Shown here piece after piece: positions 11,046 through 23,392 of a stretch of 64,000 nt of DNA (the stretch's first letter is position 1; each line of letters begins with the position of its first letter). The notes beneath the pieces are model-generated. The model had not been told where the DNA came from. It saw only the letters and a list, made by a program, of their open reading frames with translations, and did no database searches. Origin of the DNA: Benincasa hispida. Taxonomy: Eukaryota > Streptophyta > Magnoliopsida > Cucurbitales > Cucurbitaceae. The DNA is taken from contig NC_052350.1 of assembly GCF_009727055.1 (NCBI RefSeq), forward strand, positions 1,701,758-1,765,757, written 5' to 3'. The position numbers and the translations under genes are program-made.

Positions 11046-12714
11046 AATATATATTGATTCTATTTCTTCTCTTGCTTTTCGATGTGAATCATGAAGATAT
11101 GTGAGCAGATGTGAGAGTTTCTTGTTCCAATTTTAAAAGGAAAAACTACTTTTTTAATTTTAAGGATACTTCAGAGACGAAACAAAAAAAAAAATCAATA
11201 GGTTGAGATAGTATTTATAAACTTAATTTTCTAAAAATAAAAACCAAATAGTTCTCATACGAAACCTTAGTTTTCGAAACTTGTCTTGATTTTGTAAACA
11301 TCCTTATCATTTAGAGGAAGGGAGGAGATTGCCTAAACTAGATTTAGAATTTGAATATATTGAATTTAAAGTTGGTATAGGGATAAATGCATAGTTAGAT
11401 TTAAGCTTGAGTTGAATTTAAATTTTGAGATTGGTATATGGTATAATGTTACTACATTTAAGTTTAAGTTCTATATTTAGTTTGAGATTAGTATATAGAT
11501 AAATGCATAGTAATGTTTACATTTTATATAATTGTTGTTATTAGTATATAGGTGTAAATATATAGTTATGTTTAAGTTTTATATAATTGTTACTATTAGT
11601 ATATGGGTAAATACATAGTTATGTTTGAGTTAAAAATTATATCATAGTTTATATACTTATAGCAAGTTAATATATGGTAACATTAGAACTATTTAAATTT
11701 GTATTTTGTAGGTAGCTTAAAGGACTAGCTTTGAGGTGCATCTCTAGACGAGCAAGTTAGGTTGTAGATTTGTATTTTGTAGATCATCCACACAATTTTG
11801 ATTTCTCTCGATGGTCGAACTATGAGGTCGGGAAAAGATGATAACTCGTAGAAATACCAGTTATTATTCTTTCAAAGTTGGAATAATTAAGATCTTTAAT
11901 GATATAAATGCATTCATTATAATTAAAAATGCATGAACTTCCATACATGTAAACTCATACAAAAATATCCTTATAAGTCAAAAATTGCTTCACTAACGTA
12001 TTTCAATGCAAGAAGCAAATAAATTTACTAAGTGTTGCAGCCAAAGCCAACATAAGAGGTAGTCATCCAAGAACATTCGACGCATGAAGGATACATTGGC
12101 TCGTGCATTTCATGTCAAATCACCACTTGCAGGCATGGACATCTGACTGGCGGTGTCTGAACATTTCAAAAGTCATAGGCAACTATTTTAGGATATGGAA
12201 TTTAATGCAAGTCCAATCATCAAGTTGTTGAGATTTGCCTATAAAAAGAGAAACCATCTTCAGAATCATAGTTAGACACCTTATAGCCCAGACAGTTAGA
12301 AACTTTCTTCAGGACCAGTAGATAAACTCTGTCATTTGCAAGCAAGAAGTAGGAGGGAAGACACCATTTCACTATTAATCAAGAGGTGTTGTTGGAGAGA
12401 AGCTCGAGCGAGATATCTTCTACAACTCCTCTACCGCGTTGGTTGTAGAAAGCATAAAAAATAAGCCAATGAGGACAAGAGATTGAACTCTATGGCTTGA
12501 CTTCTTCTTTTTACATTTCATTTCCATTCACCGTTGAGATTATTTGTATAAACACTTGTTAACTTTAATTCAATCTTATATTTAGTCATTTATCACTTCT
12601 CCATCTGTTTACTTTCGAAATTGTGTGTGTTTATGAATTTTCTAACTTAATGAGAGCATGAAATCTATAGCTAAAATATTCTTGATCGGTTGATTAAAGT
12701 GATTAAGTAGTTAA
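11046..12714. other. No gene; degenerate repeats
   Basis: 11360-11700 has loosely repeated phrases (TTAGTATATRGGTAAATRCATAGTTATGTTT) that hint at an old short tandem repeat. 12030-12500 has balanced composition and may be part of an old LTR, but no ends could be defined. Confidence 0.3.
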
Positions 12715-14480
12715 TGAAGGAAATCAAATTCGAGATTTCCATGTGCAGCGGAATAAAAATCATTCCAAATTACAATCATGATTGAACATTATAAATTACA
12801 TTCGAAACAGAAACATACGATTATACAATCAATACAAAAATTACAACATGATAACTACAAATGAACAAGACAAAAGCTACGAACATTTGTATATTCATCT
12901 CCATGCTCCTTGCTCATGAACGCTCAAACACAGCAACCTTGAATGTTTGAACAACACGACCGCTTCGCAGCATGAACACCGCGTACTCGTCCTTTACGAT
13001 CACCTTGGTCATGAACACTCCAACAACACGAACGGCCTCCACAGAACCTCGACGATGTCAAGTTGAGTATGACACCACCAAAAAGGTTACCTTGGTATTC
13101 TCGGTGTGAGAAATCCAGAGGGTGGGCTCTGTTTGGACTTGGATTGAGGCAGAAGAAGAAGGAAAGAACAATCGTGTACATGATTGGGCAAGTGGGAGAA
13201 GACAGAAACCTATCGCATAAGCCGATGCCCAATCGTTTAGCTAAAGCTAAGTGATCATCTAGCAAAAGCAGTGATCGTTTAGCTCAGTGTCTTGGCCTAC
13301 AAAACACTACACAGTCGTTTACTAAAACACGTTGTTGCTTAGTAAATCGGTATTTACTTGACAAGCGCCCGTAAGTTTCTTTTTGTGAGAGAGAAAAAAC
13401 TCAAAATAAATTTTCAACCTTTTAGAAAAACTTACTAAAATTAGGAAAACAATTTTCCTTTTATCTCACGGTTACCATGAACCATCAATAACCTCCCACT
13501 CAATTGGTTATTAGAGAAAAAGAATTAATTATCCAATATTATTATAAATATAATTGACAACCAACTTATCATACTATATTTATAACCTATAGTTTTAATA
13601 TTTCATTTCATGAAACATATAAAACCATAGTTCTTTTTCTATTCCATGGTACTTAATGTAAATCTCATTTACATCAATCCTCTACTAGATATATCTCATA
13701 CATCATACCCATTATATCATATATAATCAAAATACCTCTTGTCAATTTGAACATTTCAAATCAACACCAAGAACTGATCCTCAACTGAATCCATTGAGCT
13801 ACCAAGGGGACCTTATGGACCTGTAGCTCAAACTCCAACGGTATGTGAATAACTAACTAAACTTTTTAGTCAAGGGATCCACCATCCGTTAATTGCCAGA
13901 CACTCCACTAAAGACCGATAGTTGAACTCTCCTTACCACATATATATTATGTGTCCATCTTAACTAATCAGTAGTGCGACAACCCTTCACAGATCGCTCG
14001 TAAGTACAGCTGGGCCAATAACCGTTATGCCCCTGTAGTTACATTTGTCTCCTTAAGTACCGCCGATTCCTCCAATGAACATGAGTCATAGTTCTACTAT
14101 GATTGAGTTCTCTCTTCCAAAGAAAAGTTGTGGCCACTATGTTCAAGCCCCGGAATCAGCCCTTAAGGGAGCAATCTCTCTACTTATCCCTACTTCGAGA
14201 AAAGAGTGAATTCCATGTTGTGGATTGAGTTCCCAGCTCCCAGATTAGGCAAGTCCCCAAAAAGATAGGCATGTTGAGTTGGTAATCTGGCCACTCCCAC
14301 CCATACTAATCAAAAAACCGCCCTCAAAGTCAGGAGTTCTTAAAATACTCAGGATTGAGGTCGTGTCGTCTATTGGTCCAGGTCTTATACAAACTCTTTG
14401 TATAGGACACCCCCGCTAGTACGTCTCCACATGAATGGTCAAGATATCTTCATCTGTAGTTAGGGTTGGAAAAAAATCCC

Positions 14481-14506
14481 GGGGGGGGGGGGGGGGGGGG
14501 GGGGGG
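14481..14506. repeat. Poly-G run of 26 bases
   Basis: An uninterrupted run of 26 G follows ATCCC twenty bases inside the hAT left end. It may be an expanded subterminal GGGG word, and its length in an assembly is unreliable. Confidence 0.9.
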
Positions 14507-15267
14507 TCAAACCAAGAAAATTAATCAGGGCCCCATCCGGGAACAGGGACAGTATCCCCGCCCCGACCCCGATTAATCCCCGACCTAGATTATATATATA
14601 TAATATATATTATAGGTAAAGTTTGGACTTTAGAGCCAAAAAGGATCTAAAAAAAAGCCCAAAATTAAAAATTAAAAAGCTCAAAGGTAAAAGCCCATTT
14701 CTCCTCTCCTTCCTCTTCCTTCCTCTTCCTTCCCTTTCCCTAATTCCCTTCCCTGTTCTGATTCTTTATTGTCTTGAGTACCCAGCCGCCAAACAACTTG
14801 TCTGTCTCTCCCTTCCCTTTCGAAAACTTGTCCACCAGACCGCCAACCGTGAAGTAGCCACTACCGAAAAATTTGTCCACTAGTCGTGAAGTAGCCAATG
14901 CCGATTCGCCGAAAAATCACCCTGTTGCTCACGAAGAAGCCACTACCGTCTACCCAGTCACTTGTGAAGTAGCCACTGCCCAGTCGCTCATGAAGTAGCC
15001 ACCGCCATCCGCCATCCGAGCCCAACTCCTACCCTATTTCAAAAACTTGAGTCCAGTCCACTGCTGAAAACGCTCTAGTCGTGAAGCCGGTAAAAATTTC
15101 CTTTCGTTTTCCTTTCGAGTTTCGTTTATGAATTTCTTAGTTTTCATGTTCAGATTTTTTTTTTTAATTAAGATACATTTGTTTGGTTTGTTTGTGTGTT
15201 TAGTTTGTTTGTGTGTTAATTAAGATTTGTTTGTGTTTGGTTTGTTTATGTGTTTGGTTTCAAATTA

Positions 15268-16974
15268 GGGGGTGATAGTAAAAATAGAACCAAACATTTG
15301 CATGATCATATTAAGATATGTCCATATAAAGGACAAAAGGACATACGACAATCCCTATTGAATCCTAACAGGGAGAAGAACAATACATTGAGTTTATATA
15401 ACTTTGATCAGGAAGCTACAAAAAAAGCATTAGCTAGGATGATAATAAGACATAAATATCCTCTCTCAATAGTTGAGCATAAAGGTTTTAGGCAATTTTG
15501 TAATGTCATCCAACCATTATTTAAAATGGTGTTAAGAAACACGATAAAGAAGGAGAGTTTGAAAATTTATGATACTGAAAAGTTGAAAACCATGACATTA
15601 TTGAATGAGATCAAAGGAAAAATTGCCCTTACAATGGACATGTGGATTCCAACCACCAAACAAAAGGTTATATGACTGTCATTGCTCATTTTGTTGATTA
15701 TTGGGTTTTGCAAAACAAAATAATCAGGTTTATATATGTCCCTTCTCCATATACTTCTGAGATGCTTCATGAAAAAATAATGGAATGTCTGTTAGATTGG
15801 AATATTGATCGAAAATTGTCATTTGTAATTGTAGATAATTGTAGTACAAATGACTCCATAGTTAATATGCTTGTTGATAGTTTGTGTGGAAACTAAATAT
15901 TGGATGGGAGTTTATTTCATATGCGGTGTTGTGCTCATATTCTGAACTTGATTGTGAAAGATGAGTTGGCAGTGATAGGAGATGAGATCAAAAGAGTACG
16001 TAGTAGTGTGTCTTTTTGGGTGCATACACAAAAAAAAGAAGGAGAAATTTGAGAAAACTGCTCGACAGTTGAATGTTTATGATGGTCAGATGTTGAGTCT
16101 TAATTGTTGTACTAGGTGGAATTCTACATATTTTATGTTAGCCACTGCATTAAAGTACAAGACTATTTTTTTATCGATTAAAACAAGAACCAAAGTACAA
16201 GTGTTTGCCGTTGGATCAAGATTGGGTATTAGCAAAAGAGATATGTGAGAAACTGAAAATATTGTGACTGAAATATTTTCTAGATCCAAATATCCTACTG
16301 CTAATCTTTTTTTCCCAAATATTTGTAAATTGAAATTGGCTATTTCTGAGTGGACTAATTCTGGCATTCAAGAGATAAGAGACTTGGCTTCAAATATGAT
16401 GTCGAAGTTTGATAAGTATTGGAAGAAAATTCATGGGGTAATAGTCATAGCTGCAGTTTTATATCCCCGTTACAAATTGAAGTTGATTGAGTTTTACTTC
16501 CCTAGAATTTATGGAGATAGTTTTTTTCTTGAAGTGGAAAGGATTAAAAAAATTTGTTCAGATCTGGAAACAGAATATCAACTAAAGCATGAAGGTGAAG
16601 GTGATGATTATCACGCTAGAAATTTAGATGGAACCTCACAGAATATAGAATTTGATGGTTTTAATGATTATGACTTGTTTGTATCAAATTCCAATAATAT
16701 GAAGTTTGATGCATATTTGGATGAACCTGTCTTACCTCGAACATTTGATTTTGATATTTTGAGCTGGTGGAAATTGAATGGTGTCAAGTATCCAATTTTA
16801 CAAGAAATTGCAAGAGACATATTAGTCATCCCGTTATCTAGTGTTGCATCAGAGTCTACTTTTAGTATCTATGGTAGGATTGTAAGCCCACATCGTAACA
16901 AACTTCATCCAAAGATGATAGAGGCTTTGATGTGCGCTCAAAATTGGATTGCAACTAAAGTTTTGACAGGTTAG
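15268..16974 (+). pseudogene. hAT transposase pseudogene (RICESLEEPER-like)
   Basis: The encoded protein would be a DNA-binding and cutting transposase. Visible in order: the tail of a BED-type zinc finger (HLHDHIKICP) near 15295; TMDMW near 15635, the region of the first catalytic Asp in hAT enzymes; DNCSTND near 15830, the second Asp region; CAHILNL near 15935; TRWNSTY near 16115; and the C-terminal hAT dimerisation domain at about 16740-16960 (WWKLNGVKYP, ASESTFS, LHPKMIEALMC). It is broken by a frameshift near 15660, a TAA at 15894-15896, a further stop and frameshift around 16020-16050, and another disruption between 16245 and 16264. The first half of the BED finger is missing or lies in an unseen exon. 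Short downstream pieces at 17060-17340 may be former 3' exons. Confidence 0.88.
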
Positions 16975-18036
16975 TTTGTTTATTTTGTTTTACCACTTTA
17001 TAGCATTTAATATATTAATAAATATTTTCTTTTATTACAAATATTTGACAATATAAGGTAGTAGCATGGAAAAAGAAATGGTTAAACATTTAGTAACTGG
17101 TTTAGAAGATGCAGACGATTCTAATGAAGATGGCATGGTGACTAAGGTATGCTCAAGGATTAACATTATTTGTGGTCTATTTTTTTTTTTTTTTTGTTAC
17201 ATTATTTGTTTATTACACTTTAAATATAGAAATGAATAATACTCACAACTAAGGATGAGATGATGCGAAGAAAGGAGAAAGATTTGATTGTGAAGTCATT
17301 GTTGAAGAGAGAAAGACGAGCTTTATTGAATTTTAAGTTGTAAACTTATTTGGATATATAAGACGTTTGCCTTTAATTGACTTCTTTATTGAATTTTAAG
17401 TTGTAAACTTATTTAATGGATTTGTTAGTTTTTAAATTGTGTTTATTTGAATGTATAAGATGTTGTGCACTAGTCAAATTTCAAATAAAATCACTTGAAT
17501 TAAAAAAATGAAGAATTCGATAAACTTATTTAATGGATTTTTTGTGAGCTAATCAAATTTTAATTAAAATCTAATTTTAAAACTAATGTTAATTAACAAA
17601 AAATGGGGAATCCCCCGTTTCCCCAACAAGGGAAACCCCACCCCCATCCCTGCCTTTAAATGACGGGGATGGGGGAGAATTTTTCCTACGAGGCCGGGGA
17701 CGGGGGATGCCCCTCGTCCCGGCCCGGCCCCATTGCCAACCCTATCTATAGTAGTTTGCAACACTTGTAAACCTCTACAAAACGGGTCGTATCCGTAATA
17801 TCAGCAGAATCAGGTATCCCACCTTAATCCTTATACTACAGACCTATTTAGGTTATCACTTAAGGCATGATCCACTTGTATATCACATATACATGCTTAA
17901 GTTCACATAAGTTAACCAATGAGCTTTGTTTATTGGATATAAGTAAATGTCAGAATTAAATAACACTTATTTTATTCATTAAACAATGTGTATCTTTACA
18001 AAACAACGAGACTTTGGGAGAATTAATACACCAACA

Positions 18037-18488
18037 ACAATTGAAGCTTCTGATCTGTAGGTCTATGAGGTCCCCTTCCTAGCTCATAAAAGGAATTGCG
18101 ATTGAGATATAGAAACATTATGTGAATATTTTTTTCCTCCAAAAACAAACTCTCCTCTTCTTTTCATAATTTTGGTTCCTACAAACCACACCTCATAAAT
18201 TCTCAGAGAATAAGGAGATAGCCTTGTTGTAGTGTTCTTGATTTCAATCCAATTAGAGAATTGGAGAATTCATTCGATTCTACAAAAGCAAGTATTCTTT
18301 CCCTTTTCTATGTAGAATTATTTAGTAGCATGCTTAACCTAGATTAGTTTTACAGTAGTCTATTGTTATTTTCTGTCTTTATAGTTTTTATGGAATTTCC
18401 CAGTGTATGGTCATTTCAGAATTCCTAAATTAATTATGAGAAATGGTTCTGTGTTTTTTTCCATTACGTTAGGGCTTTCATCCGTACA
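18037..18488 (+). mobile_element. 3' part of the 5' LTR of copia element C
   Basis: It ends in CCGTACA directly before a primer-binding site. Its sequence matches, inverted, the LTR at 22271-23374 and, directly, the two pieces at 26926-27001 and 45841-46098. The left part is lost at the junction with the A-family LTR. Confidence 0.75.
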
Positions 18489-18490
18489 AT

Positions 18491-18503
18491 TGGTATCAAA
18501 GCC
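18491..18503 (+). promoter_or_regulatory. Primer-binding site of element C
   Basis: TGGTATCAAAGCC, two bases after the LTR end, is a near match to the initiator tRNA-Met complement used by most plant copia elements. Confidence 0.8.
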
Positions 18504-20690
18504 ATCTTCTAGAATAAATTTAGGTTTCTTAAATTTGTACTGGGTTTTGGTGGGATTAATTGCATTATGAATGTATTTTTTGCGAATGAATATTTACGGT
18601 AGTTTATGGCCATAGAATTTCATGCTTTTGATTCGATCAAATTATAAAGGCCGTTGTGTTTTTGGGCATTTAATCATGTTATTCGAGTCTTCTGTAAGTC
18701 CATGTCTAGAATTAGGGTTGTAATCGATGAAGATCAAGACCAACTTTGGCTAAAAAAGGAAGAACAATCGACGAACTGTCCAAAATTGCATTTTGGTTAT
18801 CGCAGTGTTGCAACACTATGACAATGTGACGCTAGGGTTATGTTGCGCGCGGTTCAACTGCAGTCCAGGGTGGTTCAGTCTAGTATAAAGTGGTTTGGTC
18901 CGATTTTGCAATGGGTTGGCTTAGTTCGTGGTTTTGGGGTCCAGTTCGAAACAGTTCGAGTTGGTCTGGTTCGATTTTAGAGCGGCAGAAGTATTTTTAA
19001 GGATACAATTAACATAATTATTATAATTTATTGCTTTATTTTATCCCATGGGCCAAATTACCGGTTCATTTTCTATTTAAATGCTTTATGGATGTCATAT
19101 AGATAAATTCCACCATAGGTTAAACATGTTCGTGCATTTTTAATATGTTATAACCTTATAATGTATGGTTTTAATGCATGATATGGATATGATTTCATGA
19201 GTTATTTAATATATTTTGATATGTTAAATATATGAAATTGGAAAAGCACAATGCATGACATTACATAGGTAAATATAAAGAGTTATATTTATTAATGTCT
19301 TGTATATGCTTGGTGGATTTTCATGAGTTGTTTAATATAAGTGTTATATTAATAAAGTTGAAAATTAATTTGCATCGAGCATGATACATCCATAGTTTAA
19401 TATAATTATTATATTAAATTCAATAAATGCATGTAATACGATTTTCTTGTTAATTAGAATTTGATTGTTAATCAAGTAAACCGTACAAAGCATGATCATA
19501 AGGCTAATAATTAATTTTTTGTAATAGTTATAAAATTAATATTTAGTAACCATAAACTTATAATAAAGAGTTACATGCAAATTTAGGATCTTAGGGAATT
19601 AGAATTAATTTTAAAATGTTTAAAACTAATAGATCACATTAATTCTAATAAGATTATAATTATGTCCTATTTGTTTTAATAGATTTAAAATATGACTAAT
19701 AGGACGAATATGACTTTAGGTTATATGGGAACTCTACCGGTGAAGTTTTGTCTAGGTTGCGGGTTCTTAAGATGACGGTTAACGAAACACCTCCTACCTA
19801 GGAACTGACCTGGAACTTAAGTTGAATTAACCTTAATCATGTTAGCATGCAATTTCACTAGGTTAATTAAATGATTTAATTCACTTAGAACATTAGAATA
19901 GAGACCTTGATATAAGAGTTGTTATAGGCATAGAGTTAGATAGATTCACTAGCCAGAATTTAACTAAGTATAATAAAACCCTAAAATAGTATCACTTTAG
20001 TGGGAGAAATATGATATATAGGATATATCTTTTTAGCTCTCACGTCCTTAAGAGTTCACACAGTGAGATCCATGCTCAACTTTGTATCGCTCTGGACGCG
20101 GCCTCCCTATGTTTGCATGGGTCAATACCAAAGTGAATAGGGAAAGTGTTCATAGTAAGTGGAAGAAGGGCGTATGTCAGCGTATCCTACAGTCTCTTTC
20201 ATTAGATTGCACTGTGAGATTCCTATGGTACACCTGCGTGTCGTCCTAGAACGACCATCCCTTCGGAGGGCCTGATCATTGGAATCAAAACAACACAAAC
20301 TCTAGTAATGGATAATGTTTCTTAGGTTAATCTTCAACAGTTGTCTTTCCTTATGGTAGCCTATTGAAGCGTACATCTGGGATCACCGGGATGAATTAAG
20401 ATAGTTAATGAATCTTTGACCAAAAAATGATAGATAAGAACTACAAGAAAAAGAGTTATTTTGGTATTAGTAATTAGTTATGTTTGTCTCAATTCAGGGG
20501 AAGGGTAGTTGATCACCTTTTGGGTTGTAGCTCTATACCTCTGAAGTATCGTTACAAAAACCAAATCAATAGTTTAACTAGGGTTATGTGATTGCTTGTT
20601 TTTGCTTAATTGATTAAATGCTTCTTTTTGTAATGGGTTAAGGCAAATATAACTAATAGGGTCAATTTTTTGTTACTCGTTTCAGCACGT
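18504..20690 (+). other. Untranslated leader of element C
   Basis: About 2.2 kb without a coding frame. It holds the palindrome AGTGTTGCAACACT (18804-18817), A/T-rich quasi-repeats with ATAATTATTATA and ATGCATG-like words (19080-19560), and the block CTCCTACCTAGGAACTGACC (19791-19810) shared with elements A, B and G. Confidence 0.65.
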
Positions 20691-21548
20691 CTTCCATAAT
20701 TATTTCCTTTCTTAAGAATGAAAAACTAACTGGTGAAAATTATGCAACATGGAAATCTAACTTGTATACGATTCTAGTTATAGATGATCTATGGTTCGTC
20801 TTAACAGAGGACCTCCAATCCCCACTCTTCATGCATCCCATGCATTAAGGGATGCTTATGACCGTTGGATAGAGGCCAATGACAAAGTCCAGTTCTACAT
20901 CTTGGCAAGTCTATCTAACGTTCTTACCAAGAAACACAAGGTCATGATCACTGCACGTCAGATCATGGAGTTCCTCCAGGAGATGTTTAAACAATTGTCC
21001 TCTTAGATCCATCACGAGGCCCTCAAGTACATTTATAATGCGCGAATGAAGAAAGGTTAGTCAGCGAGAGAACATGTTCTCGATTTGATGGTCCACTTCA
21101 ATGTCACCGAGATGAACGACGCGATCATCGACAAGTAGAGTCAGGTGTCCTTTATTCTATAATCTCTTCCAAAGAGTTTCCTCCAATTCTGCAGCAATGC
21201 GATTATAAATAAAATAGAGTACACCATGATTGCCCTCCAAAATGAGTTACAACCTATTGGTCTCTTATGAAAAGTAAGGGACCAATAGAAGGAGAGGCAA
21301 ATGTTGCCCATTCCAAGAAGTTCCACAAGGGTTTATCCTCTGGAACTAAGTCCATTCCCTCATCCTTGACTCCAAGAAGATCTAGAAAAAGAAAGAAGGG
21401 AAGGGGAAGGCTCCCACTATTGAGAAAGGCAAAGGCAAGGTCAAGGTAGCCGACAAGGACAAGTGTTTCCACTGCAATGTGGATAGTCACTGGAAACACA
21501 ATTACCTTACCGAGAAGAAGAAAGAAAATGAAGGTAAATATGATTTAC
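20691..21548 (+). pseudogene. Copia gag pseudogene, element C
   Basis: Gag forms the virus-like particle. The frame opens with KLTGENYATWKSNL near 20730, a typical plant copia Gag N-terminus. It continues in another frame over 20791-21006 (RWIEANDKVQFYILASLSNV) and ends in a zinc knuckle near 21470 (CFHCNVDSHWKHNY). The knuckle should be CX2CX4HX4C, but the last Cys is Tyr. Stops occur at about 21006, 21060 and 21140, and frames shift at least twice, so no functional Gag can be made. Confidence 0.8.
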
Positions 21549-22270
21549 TGGTTTTAGAAACTTTTTTTAGTGGAAAATGACCATAATGCTTGGATACTTG
21601 ATTCGAGAGCCATTAATCATGTTTGTTTTTCTTTACAGGGAATTAATTTCTTCCAGCAGCTCAATGAGGATGAAATGACACTCAAGGTTAGAATGGGAGA
21701 CACCATTTCAGCTTGTGCAGTGGGAGCTGCAAAGATGCTTTTTAGAAATAGATACTTAATTTTGGAAAATTTGTATATAGTTTCAAAATTAAGAGGAATC
21801 TTGTATCTATTTCTTGTTTATTTGAATAATTGTATTATGTTTCTTTTTTATTTAATGAAGCATTCATTATGAAAAATAATGTAACTATTTGTTCAACTAA
21901 ACTAGAAAACAATTTGTATGTATTAAGACTAACTGAAGCAAAAAGTACTTTTAAATTATGAGATGTTTAAAACAGTTAATACTAAAAAAAAAGGCAAAGA
22001 ATTTCTCCAAGTAACAATAATACATATCTTTGGAATTTGAGATTAGGTCACATAAATCTCGATAAGATCGGGAGACTGGTAAAGAATGAACTTCTAAGTG
22101 AGTAAGAAGATAATTCATTACTTCCATGAAATCGTGTCATGAAGAAAAAATTACTAAAAGACCTTTTAATGGAAAAGTTATAGAGTCAAAGAGCCTTTAA
22201 AGCTCATACATTCAGATCTGTGTGGTTAAATGAATGTAAAAGCTCGATGAGGGTACGAATACTGAAGAGA
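21549..22270 (+). pseudogene. Copia protease and integrase N-terminus, element C
   Basis: The aspartic protease begins near 21580 (AWILDSRAINHVC). The active-site Asp is present but the Gly of the usual DSGA is Arg. The gag-pre-integrase segment follows from about 22025 (WNLRLGHINLDKIGRLVKNE) and contains stop codons. The element is cut off near 22270, where an inverted LTR begins, so the rest of integrase, reverse transcriptase and the 3' LTR are missing. Confidence 0.75.
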
Positions 22271-23374
22271 ATGAAGAGAATTTTTTTTCTGGAGGAAAAA
22301 AAACTTCATAGAACATTTATGTGTGTCTCAATCGCAATTCCCTTTACGAGCTAGGAAGGGGACCTCATTGACCTACAAATCAGAAGTTCCAACAATGTGA
22401 GATTAATTGGCTAAACTCATTAACCAAATTAATCGATATTTGTTAACTGTGGGTACACTCCACTAAAGACCCACATTTGTACTCTTCTCACTGCAGATAT
22501 ATTTTTGTGTACATGGATATAAACCAATAACAACAAGTTAATCCTTCACGAATTTTCGTAACACCAACTAGGTCAAATTACCGTTTTACCCCTGGGTTAC
22601 TTCTATATCCTTAAGTATCAGTACTCTTCTAATGAGCAACTTGTTTATGGTTAAACCATTAAATAAAAACCCTCTCAGACCAGTGAAAGGGTAGGACCCT
22701 TTGTTCAAGTCCCGGATACACCACTTAAGGGAACATTCATCTACTTACCCTAAAGTCGAGAATGAGTGAAATCTATCTTGTATTATTAAGTTCCCTACTC
22801 TCCGCTCGGTCTTGTCCCCAAAATGGTAAGCTTATTAAGTCGGCGAACTGGCTATTCTCACCCATGTAAATAAAAAAAACAATCCCTCATGAACAGGAGT
22901 TCATAATACACTTAAAATTAAGACTAAGTTGTCTAGGTCATCCTATTGAAATAGAAACCTAACTAGTCGACGGGGTTACATCTAATGGTTACTATTTCAC
23001 GGTCCGATCTTATGCAAACTCGTTGCATAGGATCACTTGCATGTTGCCTACACGAATGCGTTGGATCAATACGTTTGTATCAAATACAAAGTGAGTCTTA
23101 TCCATAGTGTCACCAGGATAAGGTACCCAGTCTTATTTTTATACTATAAACTCTTTAGGTTGTATCTTGAACATTGCTCCCTATATGTCTCCATATACAG
23201 TTCAAGAATCATCAGATAGCCTAGGATATTAGTTTATTGGATTTAGGGTTATTAAGACAAAACGAATACAACATAATCAATAACACTTATTGAAATAACA
23301 TCAGTAACTCTTTATTGATGACAATCAATTATTTACATTTACTATCTACGAGTTTTAAGGCATAAAACCCAACA
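22271..23374 (-). mobile_element. 3' LTR of minus-strand copia element D, truncated
   Basis: It ends ATAAAACCCAACA (an LTR edge) at 23374, followed by a polypurine tract read on the minus strand. The left part is the inverted counterpart of 18037-18160 (AGGAAGGGGACCTCATTGACC and its relatives). The terminal portion that should lie to the left of 22271 is absent. It belongs to the same LTR family as H (46599-48619), and E (28626-30645) is a relative. Confidence 0.75.
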
Positions 23375-23392
23375 AATTCCCACTTAAACTAA
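23375..23392 (-). promoter_or_regulatory. Polypurine tract of element D
   Basis: The minus strand reads GTTTAAGTGGGAATT up to the LTR start TGTTGGGTTTT, the normal plus-strand priming site of a copia element. Confidence 0.7.

Larger units (their letters stand above)
14461..17744 (+). mobile_element. hAT superfamily DNA transposon, 3284 bp, disabled
   Basis: The ends are TAGGGTTGGAAA and (reverse complement) TAGGGTTGGCAA, a 12-bp inverted repeat with one mismatch, and there is an 8-bp target duplication. Inside each end lies GC-rich sequence full of GGGGA/TCCCC words (14507-14600 and 17597-17735), probable transposase-binding repeats, contrasting with the AT-rich interior. One degenerate transposase gene runs left to right. 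The small open frame at 14623-14883 precedes it and shows no transposase motifs. Confidence 0.9.
14453..17752. repeat. 8-bp target-site duplication of the hAT element
   Basis: TCTGTAGT (14453-14460) and TCTATAGT (17745-17752) flank the element and differ at one base. The related LTR at 33822-35934 has a single TTTGTAGTAGTTT at this place, so the empty site is visible in the window. Confidence 0.85.
12715..18036 (-). mobile_element. A-family LTR (solo or orphan), interrupted by a hAT element
   Basis: Begins TGAAGGAAATC and ends ACACCAACA. Its two parts align along their length with the complete LTR at 33822-35934. Removing the hAT insert and its target duplication leaves about 2.03 kb. The flanking 5-mers (GTTAA on the left, ACAAT on the right) do not match, so either this is not a simple solo LTR or one flank has been rearranged. 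The right flank runs straight into C-type LTR sequence. Orientation is inferred from the primer-site side of the copy at 33822. Confidence 0.7.

Noticed and set aside
12924..13265. 113-codon minus-strand frame with many Cys
   Set aside because: It lies wholly inside the A-family LTR; the other A LTR copies do not keep it open.
20425..20460. Possible CACTA right end (AACTACAAGAAAAAGAG)
   Set aside because: It is in the same orientation as the left end, lacks the CAC start and subterminal repeats, and lies in the C leader.
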